The translations under genes and the position numbers were made by a program. From Chlorocebus sabaeus (lineage: Eukaryota; Chordata; Mammalia; Primates; Cercopithecidae): DNA of 64,000 nt. Location of the stretch: positions 40,573,521 through 40,637,520 of the forward strand of contig NC_132914.1 of NCBI RefSeq assembly GCF_047675955.1, read 5' to 3'. Position 1 is the stretch's first letter. Every line of letters starts with the position of its first letter. Below the pieces are notes generated by a model. That model had not been told where the DNA came from and did not search any database. It worked only from the letters and a program-made list of their open reading frames with translations. Below are positions 12,139 to 24,155 of the stretch, one piece after another.

Positions 12139-12461
12139 TTCTCTCCCTTTTTCTTGCTTGCTTGCTTGCTTCTTTTTTTCAGCGTCTCTGTCACTCAGAC
12201 TGGAGTGAAGTGGTGCAATCTCAGCTCATTGCAACTTCCACCTCCCAGGCTCAAACGATCCTCTGGCCTCAGTCTCCTGAGTAGTTGGGACTATAGGCAC
12301 ATTCCACCATGCCCAGTTAATTTTTTTTTATTGTCATTTTTCGTGGAGATGGAGTTTCACCATGTTGCCCAGGCTGGTTTTGAACTCCTGAGTTCAAGCT
12401 ATGTGCCTCTACCTCCCAGAGTACTGGGATTACAGGTGTGAGCCAGCCACTGTGCCTGGCC
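12139..12461 (-). mobile_element. AluJ inserted in Tigger1
   Basis: An old, diverged Alu on the minus strand with both arms (body from about 12,180), preceded by a long pyrimidine tract containing (TTGC)n. Similar flanks at 12,117-12,138 and 12,462-12,481 (both with 'gttttc' after 'atat') suggest a target duplication. It lies in the 5' non-coding part of Tigger1, showing that Tigger1 was already in place. Confidence 0.88.
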
Positions 12462-12479
12462 ATATTGTGTTTTGTTTTC

Positions 12480-12530
12480 TGTTTTTATTTATTTTTATTT
12501 ATTTATTCTTTATTATTATTATTCTTATTT
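12480..12530. repeat. (TTTA)n/(TTA)n simple repeat
   Basis: T-rich microsatellite just right of the AluJ, replacing a short T-rich section of Tigger1. Likely length-variable. Confidence 0.75.
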
Positions 12531-12887
12531 TGAAATTCAAGGTTTGTGGTAAGCCTACCTTGAGCAAGTCTATTGGTGCCATTTTTCCAACAGCATGTGC
12601 TCACTTTGTGTCTGTGTGTCACATTTCTGTAATTCTTGCAATATTTCAAATTTTTCGTCATTATAGTATCTGTTATAGTGATCTATGATCAGTAATCTTT
12701 TGTGTTACTATTGTAATTGTTTTGGGGTGCCACAACTATGCTCATATAAGATAGCAAACTTAATGAATAAATGTTGCCTGTGTTCTGACTGCTTCACTGA
12801 CTAGCCATCCCATCTTTCTCCCTCTCCTAATGCTCCTTATTCCTTGACAGACACAATATTAAAATTAGGCCAATTAATAACCCTATA

Positions 12888-14630
12888 GTGTCTTCTAAGT
12901 GTTCAAATGAAAGGAGGCAACCACATATCTCTCACTTTAGATCAAAAGCTGGAAATTTTAAGCTTAGTGAGGAAGGCACGTCAAAAGCTGGCATAGGCAG
13001 TAAGCTAGGCCTCTTGCATCAAACAGGCAAACTGTCAATCCAAAGAAAAAGTTCTTGAAGGAAATTAAAAGAGATACTTCAATGAATACATGAATGATAA
13101 GAAAACAAGCAGCTTTATTGCTGATATAAAGGAAGTTTTTGATGTCTGTGTAAAAGATCAAACTAGGCCCAACCTACCCTAAACCAAAGCCTAATCCAGA
13201 GCAAGCCCCTAGCTCTTCAATTTTATGAAGGCTGAGAGAGATGAGAAAGCTGCAGAAGAAAAGTTTGAAGCTAGCAGAGGTTGGTTCATGAGGTTTAAGG
13301 AAAAAAGCCATTTCCACAACATAAAAGTACAAGATGAAGCATCAAGTCCTGATTTGGAAGATGCAACAAGTTATCCAAGTGATATACCTAAGGTCACTGA
13401 TACAGGTAGCTGCACTAAACAACAGACTCAGTGTAGATGAAACAGCCTTCTATTGGAAGAAAATACCATCTAGGACTTTCATAGCTAGAGGGAAGAAGTC
13501 AATGCCTGGCTTCAAAAATTTAAAGGAAAAGTTGACTCTTGTTAGGAACTAAAACAGCTGGTGAGTCTAAGTTGAAGCCAATGCTCACTGGCTATTTTGA
13601 AAAATCTAGCACTATGAGAGAATCATGCTAAATCTACTCTGCCTGTGCTCTGTAAATATAACAACAAAGTCTTGATGACAGCACATTTGTTTACTGCATG
13701 GTTTAATAAATATTTTCAACCAACTGTTGAAACCTACTGCTGGCAAATAAGATTCATTTCAAAATATTACCACTCGTTGACGATGCACCTAGTCACCCAA
13801 GAGGTCTGATGGAAATGTACAAAGAGATAAGTGTTGTTTTCATGTCTGCTAATATAGCATCCATTCTGCAGCCCATGGATCAAGGAGTAATTTTGACTTT
13901 CAAATCTTCTTATTTAAGAAGTGCATTTTGTAAGACTATAGCTGCCATAGATTGTGATTCCTCTAATGGATCAGGACAAAGTAAATCATAAACCTTTTGG
14001 AAAGGATTCACCATTATAGATGCCATTAAGAACATTTGTGATTCACAGGAAGAGGTCAAGATGTTAACATTAACAGAAGTTTGAAAAAGTTGATTCCAAC
14101 ACTTGTGGATGACTTTGAGGGGTTCAAGACTTCATTCGAAGAAGTAACTGCAGATGTGGTAGAAATAGCAAGATAACTAGAATTAGAAGTAAAGCCTGGA
14201 AGATGTGATTGAATTGCTGAAATCTCATGACAAAATTTTAATGAATAGGTAGTTACTTCTTATGAATGAGCAGAGAGAAGGTTTTCTTGAGATGGAATCT
14301 ACTCTTGGTAAAGATGCTGTGAACATTGTGGAAATGACAACAAAGGATTGAGAAGATTACATAAACTTAGATGATAAAGCAGTGGCAACATTTGAGAGGA
14401 CTGGATCTAATTTTGAAAGAAGTCCTACTGGAGGTAAAATGTTATCAAACAGTATCACATGCTGCAGAGAAACCTTCTGTGAAAGGAAGAGTCAATTGGT
14501 GCAGCAACCTTTGTTGTTGTCTAATTTTGAGCTGAAAACCTCAGCTTTCAGCAACCACCACCCTGATCAGTCAACAGTCATCAGCATGAAGGCAAGACCC
14601 TCCACCAGCAAAAAGTTGATGACTGGGTGA
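12888..14630 (+). pseudogene. Dead Tigger1 transposase (DDE, pogo/CENP-B-related)
   Basis: The segment is collinear with the Tigger1 transposase gene. The usual ATG in 'acaATGgcctct' reads ATAGTG here (about 12,886), so the start is lost. Pieces of the DNA-binding region come first. The catalytic core follows in several frames: DETAFYWKK (first Asp, about 13,435), VDDAPSHP (second Asp, about 13,775) and QPMDQGV (third Asp, about 13,875), then the C-terminus ending at a TGA at 14,628-14,630. Frameshifts and stops break it into open pieces of 60-82 codons (13,225-13,440, 13,334-13,552, 13,809-13,991, 14,382-14,630). In life the enzyme would cut and paste the element. It is inactive here. Confidence 0.93.
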
Positions 14631-14854
14631 AGGCTCAGATAATTTTTAGCATTTTTTTTTTTTACAATAAAGCATTTTCAAATTAAGGTATGTACATTGT
14701 TTTTAGATAAAATGTTACACACTTCATAGACTACAGTATAGTGTAATCATAACTTGCATATGCACTGGGAAACCACTGTTTGACTGACGCTATTATAATA
14801 CTTTATTGCAGTGGTCTACAACCAAACCCACAATATCTCCGAGGTATGCCCGTA

Positions 14855-15035
14855 AAACAATATAATGTGATAAATGGAGAGGGGATACTTTAGGTCAGGG
14901 AAGGCATTTCTGAGGACAGACATTTGAGCTAGGACTAAAAAGTAGAAGAAGTAACCAGGCTTGTGAAGAGGTGGGTAAAGGTGTTCTAGGCAGAGGTAAT
15001 GAGCTAGAGCATAAGGAGTAAGAAGAGATTGTTAC
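14855..15035 (-). repeat. L2 LINE, right piece, split by Tigger1
   Basis: Reverse of the L2 section that includes 'ggtcagggaaggc', 'acatttgagct' and 'ttctaggcagaggtaa'. It continues the L2 fragment that ends at 12,072. Confidence 0.7.
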
Positions 15036-17789
15036 AGGACGGTTTCAGAGAAGAGACTTTGAATCTTACTCCATTTGAGGGATTTGGAATCCTGAATATT
15101 GAATTGTAAATGACCGATATTCAATTTAAACTGTTACTGCTCTGAAGTAACACTGGAAGGACCAAACACTTTCTTCTCCTTTTTGGAATGTTGTATTATC
15201 CTTCCTGAAACTTCTTCCTTTCACCCTGCTGCTCACGCCATGCACAGGGACTTGGGAAGGAAGATGGTACTTTACTGTGTCTTTGAATCTTTGGTCTTTA
15301 CTCATGTTAATGTCAATGGTTACATGGTTATCTGTCTAGAGAGGGAGGTAACACAGTAGACAAGAGAGGGATACAGTGAAAGAAGATATTGTCGTTGGAT
15401 AAGCAGTATGCTGGAATGGCCAACGGGATGCCTCATACTCAGTTTTAACTTGAACACATTTCTGCAATGCAAAGCTCCTCTGACACCCAGATTATCAGTG
15501 ACTCCTGGTCTGCTCACAAGGAGACCTCCTGGAAGTGTTGTCTGTTGATTTACTTGTTGCGTATATGCGTGTCTATTTTTCTATGAAAATCAAGTAAAGG
15601 GGCTGGGTTTAGACCTATCTATGCAAGGGCAGAAATAAAACAATGCTACAAGTCTTGAGTAAAAAACAAGAATTCAGTGGAAGCTGGAGGTTACCATGGA
15701 ACTCGCCATTCCCTGACCAGAATTCCCAGAAACATAGGGAGGTACTTGTGACAAGATGGGAAAGCTGGGAGCTTGAGCTAATTTTATTTTGAGCTTAGGA
15801 AACTGAGTGATTCTATCTAATGTCTGAATTACATAACACATTTTTATTTTAACATAAAGCAAAATATTAAGAAATGAAGTTTCCTGCCTGAAATTTGAAG
15901 GGCAACTATTGAGTAGTGGATATTTGGGGTGCACCTCAAGGGTCTGAGAGAATGAGAGAATAAGACAAAAAGTGAAAGAAAAGTCTAGGTTGAGGGTCAC
16001 TAGAAGGAAGAAAAGGAGAGAGAAAGAAGTCATTTCCATATATTTGCTTCTCCAGGATTCCCTTAGAGAGCCTCCCCCTTCCTTTGTTTCTGTGCTCTGT
16101 TTCCTTTCCATCTCTCTTTGGCCTTGCAGAGCCTTCACTTATCGCAGGCCTAGAAGAGACTGCCATTGTTTGCTGGTACCACTTCTTTCTGGGCATACAG
16201 CTATATTATATTTCCTGGTATCCTGGCATATAGGTCTGATCTTGGAATTCAGGTTGATGGAATGTTGGCAGAGTGTTATAAACAATTTCTGAGCCTGGTC
16301 ATAAGTGATTTTCTCTCTTTTTCAACTTCATGACAAGAAAAGAAGGTTGAGGAGAGACCTTCCTAGAGAACTTCTGGCCAGGAACATCTGTGTTAGACTT
16401 TATGATAAGTTTTTCTGTTCAATCACTGATAGCTTGTTTTTGTTTTTACAGTAGCTATCCCTATTCTGAGCTAATACTGACGCCCTGTCCCACTTTCAAA
16501 TTGTTACCTCACCCTCCCTCTCTATTTTCCATCTGGCCAAAATATCTTCCCATGTGTATGTCTTCCATATGGCTCATGTGACATTTGGTGGGGACGTGGA
16601 GTGGGGGAGTGGTGTCTTTCTCTCTCACTTGATAAATTTGGGCTCCATGTTGCTACTACTGCTATAACCATTACCCTTTAATTATGTGCAAAGATTGTAC
16701 TGTTTTCATTAGAGGGGTGGAAGAAAATTTGGAAGATTTGATTTTAAGCTAATTGAGGACAGGGATTACATATCTTTCCAGATTTATATTTTTTAAATTA
16801 AATAAAAGTTAAAAAAATTAAAAGATACGATTTGACAGGCTTAATGCAATTAAAGCAATCACTTGATTGGCCTCCAAGGTACTGATTTTAAAAATACTTA
16901 AATTGAATCATTGAAAAAAGGCTAATACATTTTTATCCTATTATGAGCACATTATTAAAATGAACTTTTACTTTCCAAGGTCAAAACTACCCACTTTGTG
17001 TAAAGGTCTTGATGTCAGCATTTTCCACCAAGGCCAGATATGTTGCCTTGAAGAACTTATCTACTGTCTCTTGTACTAGGCAGTGGGGGATGCTTATGAC
17101 ATATTTTAGGTTCTGTAGCCACTTTTCAGGGCATCTGTATACGCAAGATTCATTTTAAATCTTTTAGCACATTTTCCTCATACGGATGTTACTGTTACAG
17201 TCCCTTGTGAGAACATGTGTTGGTTATGTTAGAATAAGACATAAAGTAACAAATTGACTTCCTTTCAAACGCTTTAGAAAATTTTAACCCTGAGGAATAG
17301 ATTCCTAATTAGGTGAATGGAAATTGAGATCTGACTAAATCTCAGGGAGTAAGTGAAAATAGACCAGGGGCAGTTTTCTCACAGAGGTCTCCCTCTGGAG
17401 ACTCCTCCTGGGGGGCTGTCAGGAAGTCCCTGTACTCCTCTCACTGTCCTTCCAGTTACCTGCCACCATGTGGTGGCTGCACATAGGCCAAGGAGTCCTA
17501 GATGAAAAATGAAGGGAGATGGGCAACAGTCCCGCTGTACTGGAAGAAGAGTACAGAAACAAATGTACAAGAATTGGCTATTTATAAGAGGAAGAGATTT
17601 ATAGAGGGAGATAGACTCTGCAGCTATTGCAGGCAAGGGTAAAAAATTAGCTCATTCAAAATAAATTTTCCTTTTTTAGACCCCAAAGATAACAATCAGG
17701 TTTTCTTTCTCCTCTTGCTTTTCCCTCTGTCAACTGCACTCTCTTTGACCTGTCCTGTCATGCTTCCATGTGCATAATATACCTTTTTA
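15036..17789. other. Mostly unique sequence; overlapping open frames at 15,674-16,292
   Basis: No repeat family recognised over this stretch. The longest open frame outside the young L1 lies here (minus strand, 15,674-16,138, 154 codons), opposite a 106-codon plus frame (15,972-16,292). Neither shows a domain or motif I know, and low complexity from GA-rich sequence may explain both. I see no clear splice-site and frame combination for an exon. Confidence 0.5.
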
Positions 17790-17975
17790 TATATAATTTC
17801 TCATGTGTTATCTTATTTTGTCCTTACAATAGTCATGTGAAGTAGGTGAAACAGGATTGATCTCATCGGTTTATAAATAAGGAAGCTAAGGCCTTATGGT
17901 ATATTTTGAATGTCTTACAACTAGTAAGTCTGAAGCGTGGGTCATTTGTTTCTAAATCTCATGTCTGATTCATAA
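17790..17975 (-). repeat. MIR SINE fragment
   Basis: Reverse of the MIR core: 'gttatcttattttgtcctta', then 'gaagtaggtgaa', then 'aaataaggaagctaaggc', the counterpart of the normal 'cctcatctgtaaaa' side. Old tRNA-derived SINE. Confidence 0.75.
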
Positions 17976-17984
17976 GGTATGTTG

Positions 17985-18490
17985 TTCACGAGCTTCCAAG
18001 TCTCTTCATGATCTGCCTCTTCTTTCCTTCTCGAGTCTTGTATCTTCTCACTTTCTCATTTTACAATCTGTTATTCAGTCGTAGTGAATATCTTAGTTTC
18101 TCAATTTTGCTGCAGCCGTTCTCACTTCTGAGTATTTGCTCGTGCCCTCTGCTTTTGCCTTTAAAACTCTGTCCACCATTTTGTCTGCTTCCCTCTTAGT
18201 CAACCTTCACATTTTACCATGTGCGTCATCACTTCCAGGGAACCCGTACTGACCAGTGCTCTGGCTTCCTTTCTGGGTTTCCTGCCCTCTTTAGTACCCT
18301 CATGGTGTCTTGCTTACCCTGTATCTTTGGATTTGTGGTGATTAATGTGTCATAATTATGCCCCCTATTGGTTTGTAAACCACTTGAGAACAGCAGATCA
18401 CCTCTGTGTTCACAGTATCTGGCTCAGAGTGGGTGCTCCATATTTATTCTTTTACTGAAAGGATAAATGAATGAACGAATATTCCTTGTT
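17985..18490 (+). repeat. L2 LINE 3' part
   Basis: Long match to the L2 3' region, from 'tcttcatgatctgcctcttc' to the 3' end 'gtgggtgctcc' plus an AATGAATG-like tail. An open frame of 63 codons here is a leftover of the L2 ORF2 end or chance. Confidence 0.8.
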
Positions 18491-20789
18491 GAAACGTACC
18501 CTTTTTTTTTCCAACCAGTTTCCAAGTATCCCTTATTATTTTCTTAAATGATTTAGCAAAATAAGAATAACAGTTCATTTGATTTAAGGGCGTGTCCTGT
18601 ATTTATAAATATAAAGTGTCTCTAGTCACGGTGTCCTTCTGAGAGCAGTGTGGGCTGGCTGTCACTTTCTGCGAGGAAATAGAATAAAAAATAAAACAAA
18701 TCCCGTTTTGTTGCTTTTCTGATTCCACTTTTTTCCCACCACCTACTTTTCAGCTCTATTTTTAGCCCATCCATCAAGATTTTCAGAAATTCTCTGTGAA
18801 CCGTTTGTTACCTACGCAGAACTAACTCACAGGTCAAAATAACAACAAAAATGAAAATTATAGATGTTTCTCATTATGCAGAAAATAATATTTTAATTCT
18901 TGGTCTAAACATTTTGCAATCTTAGACCTTGCTAAATTTCCCTGAGACTTTTCCATTCATAAATTTGGTAATGCCTTCTTGCAATTTTTTTTTGTTCAGT
19001 TTTTCAGTCCTGATATGCAGCTTTGAGAGGTTGGGCATACTTTGGTAGGAACTGTGTAATCCAAAAGAATAAAAGCCTCTTAAAGGTTATCTACCTTGAA
19101 CTATGTCCAAGTTTTCTGCAAATGAGCTATATAAAATTTTGCCATATGTTCCTCTTTATACTGATAATTCTGAATAGAGAAAGATGTTTATAAACAATGT
19201 AGGTATACTCACCGATTGAGGAGTCATTAGTTTTCTGAATATTCAGATAACTCAATATCTGGCGTTGTTTAGTTTACCTAGACAAGTGACATTTGGTTAA
19301 AACAAACCTATAAGGCTTATGCTATGGGGCTATTTAAAAAAATTTTTTTTTTTGGTGTGGAAAAGGTCTGTGGAGCAGCTGGCCACCAGCTGGAGCCTCA
19401 TACTGTTTTATTGAAGTGGAATTGGGACTTTACAAGCTTAATTATAACAAGACTTCACCTGCCTCACAGAATTGGTTACAGCCCCCATTCTCCCAAGGCA
19501 CCCCCTCTCCTGCCTTCCTTTAAAAAAATTGTTGGTTGCTTTAAGGCTTGTTTTAAATATTTCCACCCAGACCATATATGATCTGAAAGCTTTATAGTGA
19601 TACTTTTGATTTCATTACAATGACACAAAAGTATAAATGAAATCTAGCTTCTTTTGTATAGGTAAGTTCAGGAATAAGGGTGGAGGAACTTGGAGATAAT
19701 GGTGAGTAACATATTTAGGTTCACAGAAGGTTATCTATAAATTTGATCTAAGTGATAGATCTGGCTAGGTCTTTTGTTTCAATTAGTTGGTGAGGGAACC
19801 ATGTGTTCATATCATTAGTCGTTGTGTCCTAAGGGTTTACCTGTCTTTCACTTTATGCTTCTCTTAAGCATATTATATAACGTGAGCCTCCCATTTGATT
19901 GTAAACACTTCTAGGTACTTCCCAACATAGCTGGTATAGTTTTCAGCACAAAACTGACACTTAGGAAATATTGACAGCTTGATTTATTAGAAAAGGTCTA
20001 TATCAATTTGCGATTGCTGATCACATATTTGAAATCTGAGTTATAAATCCTTGCATTTTCTTTTAGCATGAACTACTAAAGGATGACTAACTGCTATTTC
20101 CTTTGTGCTGTTTTTGGTGCATGAATAAATGGCTGCTAACTCCTTTAGGATGATGACTTAGGGGAGAGTTTAGAGAGAGATTTAAAATCAGCTTTCAAAT
20201 ATGAAGAGAAAAAAGTAATGAGAATCTCTTGTTGGTGACAATAGTAATAACACAATGTGAAAACATTGGTATAAAGTAATAATCCCTTGTTGCTTTTTGT
20301 GTTAAAAGATTTCTAGATCCTGTGTAGCCTGGAAAGGTGCAAGGCTACATGAACAATTTACATGTTAGTATGAAATAAGCAGCTTGCCCTTTTGGGCTCA
20401 TGTTTGTAGCTTTCTTGTCATCAATAAGATAATTACATTTTTATTTGCCTGTAACACTTGGGATTAGAGATATTTATTGGTCTCGGAAAAAGAGTTGGGA
20501 ACAATTGGTTCAGTCCAACAATATTGCAGTAGATAGGGTTTTCTAAACTGAAAATGGTGGATGAAAGAATTATCTGTGGTATTTACTAGGCACCCTTTGA
20601 AAAGGAATTCAGCTGATGCACAATATTCAATGAAGGACAATAAAATGTCATATTGCTTGGGACAGCCTCATGAAGGAACATGGTCCTGCAATAGAAGAAA
20701 AGAAACTTTGTTTCTTATTAATGTTATGTGTACTATATTACATTTAATCTTTTGTTTTAAATATCTGAATCATTAAATCTAATTTTTCT
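18491..20789. other. Unique AT-rich sequence, no gene seen
   Basis: About 2.3 kb without a repeat I can name. Open frames (85 codons at 19,324-19,581; 71 codons at 20,561-20,776) have no recognisable motif. A small 7-bp inverted repeat (gtagcct/aggctac) lies near 20,325-20,350. Confidence 0.5.
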
Positions 20790-21122
20790 CAAGACTAAGT
20801 TTCAGATACAAACATACACTCTTTGTAGCTTTCTTTGACTTTTCTTCCGACCCACCCCAATCTTCCCACTCCAGTAAGATTATCATCTCCTCCATCTCTG
20901 CTAACATCTCTGCTAACAGTGCATTCCTCCTCTCTTACAGCACTTTTCCAATTGCACTGTAATTATTTGTTTACATGTCTGTCTCTCTCACCAGACTGTG
21001 AGCTGAGACAGCGTTTCCCTTAATTCACTTGGTATACTCACACCCTGGCAGTGCCTGGCACATGATAGGCATACAACAAACACTGAAAGAAGAAAAAGGA
21101 GAAGAGATTAATGAATGAATGT
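20790..21122 (+). repeat. L2 LINE 3' end
   Basis: Shows the L2 3' signature: 'ttgcactgtaattatttgtt', 'ccagactgtgagctgagaca', 'cagtgcctggcacatgatag', then a tail of (GAAT)n type at 21,110-21,122. Confidence 0.85.
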
Positions 21123-22844
21123 AAATTATTGACATCTCTGATTTATTTAGCAGTCATATCATAGCACGCAAAAAAGAAACACCCATCTTACTACTTCTTC
21201 AGTGTCATGTAGCCTTTTCTGGAAAACTTCAGCTTGCTTAACAGTCTACTTAACTCATACTACATAATTCCATAATAGTTATCACAGCACTGTAATTAGA
21301 TCATAAGCACTATCAACTTATTGCAAATCATACTGAGTTCAAATCTTGGAATCTACAGGTGTGGTTTTATGTTTCAATTGTAATTCACTCATTTTATAAA
21401 AAGAGAGGATGTCTAGTTTGATGTATAAAACTTGACAACTAATGGTTACAATTTTATCATTCACTTATATTTACAAATAGTTTTAATTATAATTTATTCT
21501 TAGGAATAGAAGGAAAGCATTTGTTAAGCTGAGTCATTGAGGTGATCAGGCAAGCTTGTTGCTAAATGGCACACTGTTCAAAAACCAAGATTATCATTCA
21601 CTGTTGTTGAGTAAGTAGGAGGGTAGCTGAACAGCCTGCTGGGTGTTAAATTCATCTTTTGAACAAATGTTTTGGTTTCATTAAAAATGAAAATGCATTC
21701 CACCCCACTTTTCCTGTTATCATGTAAACTTTTGTGTATTTAAGAAAAATGTAATTGTTCTATTTCATTCATTTATACTAGTGTCATTAAAAAGATATTT
21801 GGTAATGGATAAGAAGGGCCTCTTTGTTGACTTTACTCTTTATTATTTTAAACCCCTAAAATATTTTTTTTTTGTTCTAACATTCAACAAACTTAGCCAG
21901 TGAGATGGTCTGACAACAGAACAATTGTCTCCAGTACCTATTTTAGCTTAATAAATGGAAAAGAAATCATTCACTATCCTTAGTAAATGATTTCTATGTA
22001 ATAGGTTATATTATTGTCTTTATAAACAAATATATTTAAAATTAAACAACACCTAAAATTGCAACCTGAACACTTACAGAACCTTAAGAACAGGAAGCCT
22101 AATTTCTTATTCATGGTTAGATTATTAGGTTTTTGCAGAATACTTGGAAGAAACCAGAAACTCAATAAATATAGAATATGGATTAATCGATAAATGTACT
22201 GACAAATGTAATGGGATAATATAACTTTTTTGTTTTTTGATTTAGTTGGAAGAAAGAAATACAGAGGTCATTTTCATATTTGAGGCATGTAAGTAAGGAA
22301 TTTCAGCTACTGTGGGAGGTCCACAGAGGGAGAAACAGTGACTTGTATGCAATGCATATTTTGTCCCAATGTAGTAAAAATAGGATGGTTGTTCTTACTG
22401 GGATAGAACAAAGCAAAGATTCAATTAAAATGGCAAGAGTTTCCGATCAGCCAGTACTGAGTTTAGAGAAAGGTGGCATGGGAAGATGAGAAGTGCTCAC
22501 CCTTTTCCTTGTCCCAGTGTTCCTAAGGTGACCAACACAACTGTGGTCTCTGGGGAAGGGGCAACAGCTAAACTATTTGGAAAAACAGTTTTTGTATTCC
22601 TGGATCATCAGCATTTATTTTTCTTTTGGACTAGAATTAGTAAACTTTGTAGAACTATTGTCTGGGAGGAAATTTGTTCTACTTACTGTACTCTCACTCT
22701 GGACCAAGGGTGTCAAACAGGTGGTGCCTGCTCCACAGTGACTCACCAAATCAGCCAAGAGAGTGCGAAAGGAAACAACTAATATTGTCATTTATTTTAA
22801 TTTTTCTCTAAAAGTTAGGAAATAAATTGAGCTTTACTCAGTTT
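21123..22844. other. Unique sequence, no gene seen
   Basis: No repeat family recognised. Open frames of 61-98 codons (21,980-22,165; 22,280-22,489; 22,486-22,782) overlap or abut but show no domain and no supporting splice pattern. Confidence 0.5.
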
Positions 22845-24155
22845 TTTAAGGTACATTGTTAAGTATAACATACATACAGAAAAGTATACAAATGAAAGGT
22901 ATACAATTAGATTAATTTTCTCAACATGAACATGCATACATTGCTAACCCAGATCAAGAGAGAGGTATTATCAACACCACAGAAGACCCTCCTCCCTCAT
23001 ATCTTCTTCCCATGATTACCCCTCAAGAGAAATCACTATTTTGACTTCTAATACCATACGCTAGTTTTGTCTTTTTGTGAATTTTTACATAAATAGAATC
23101 TTTTGTGTGTATGATAGTGTATTTGGCATTTTTCTGCTCATCAGTATGTTAGTGAATTTATCTCTATTGTCACATATTGTTGTAGTTCATTCATTTTTAA
23201 TGTTGCATATTACTCTAATGTGTGGCTGTACCATAAGTGTGTTCATTCTGCTATTGATGAGCATTTAAATTGTCTTGGTGTTGCCAATTTTTGGCTCTCA
23301 CAAATAGTGCCTCTATGAAAGTATTGTTATCAACATTTCTGTTGGATGAATCTGTAGGAGTGGAATTACTGAGTTATAAAGTATGCATATATCAAGCTTT
23401 AGTTGGTAGTGGCAAATAGTTTTCCAAAGCGATTGTACCAATTTATACTCCCAAAGCCATTATATGAAAGTTCTAGTGGCTCCACATCCTCACCAACACA
23501 TGATATAGTCAATTTTTTTATTATAATTCTTTTATGTGTGTAGTGATAGTGCATTGTAGTTTTACTTTCTACTTTCCTCATGACTAATGATTTCTGCAAT
23601 TTTTAAAAGATGTTTCATGGCCATCTAAACTTTCTTTTTTTGCTTAAGTATTTTGCTTGTTTTCTTGATTAGATTGTTGTTCTCTCTCCTTATTGATCTG
23701 AAAGAATTATTTGTACCAGTCCACTATAGTTTGCGTGTTTCTATCTTCCAAATCTCATGTTGAAATTTGATCCACAATGTTGGAGGTGAGGAATAGTGGG
23801 AAGTTTTTGAGTCATGGGAACAGATCCCTCATGAATAGATTAATGCGTTCTCTCAGAAGTGAGTTCTCATTCTTTTAAGTTCCTGTGAGCGTTAGTTGTT
23901 AGAAAGAGCCTGACACTGGCCCCGTCTCTCTTGCTTCCTGAAGCCCTTACCAGCAGCTTAGCAGATGCTGGTGCTACGCTTCTCGTAAAAGCTGCAGAAC
24001 CATGAGCCAAATAAACCCCTTTTCTTTATGAATTACCCAGCCCCAGGTATTCGTTTATAGCAACACAAAATGGACTAAGACACAGGTTTTGCTGATATAT
24101 GTATTTAAAAATATCTTCTCCCTTTCTGTGGCTTGTATTTTCACTTTCCTAATGA
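22845..24155 (-). mobile_element. Old L1 (L1M type) 3' region, minus strand, split by an LTR
   Basis: Reverse complement of an old L1 3' UTR and ORF2 end; for example 'aaatagtgcctctatgaaag' and 'ctccacatcctcaccaac'. After the inserted LTR (23,722-24,082) it resumes with 'atatcttctccctttctgtg', which is the next L1 section. Non-coding. Confidence 0.8.
23722..24082 (+). mobile_element. MaLR solo LTR (MST/MLT1 type)
   Basis: Plus-strand MaLR LTR of about 360 bp, from 'cactatagtttgcg' through 'cagaaccatgagccaaataa' (with an AATAAA signal) to the conserved end 'aaaatggactaagaca'. It is inserted in an old L1. The flanks cagtc and caggt may be a decayed 5-bp target duplication. I am unsure of the exact subfamily. 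Confidence 0.85.

Larger units (their letters stand above)
12073..14852 (+). mobile_element. Near full-length Tigger1 DNA transposon (TcMar-Tigger)
   Basis: The left end starts CAGGCATATC and the right end finishes with its inverted counterpart (GAGGTATGCCCG), each next to a TA (12,071-12,072 and 14,853-14,854), the target duplication of mariner-like transposons. Without the inner AluJ and its duplicated target the length is close to 2.4 kb, the family size. The 5' non-coding part, transposase remnant and 3' part are all collinear with Tigger1. Tigger1 elements are long extinct in primates. Confidence 0.96.
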
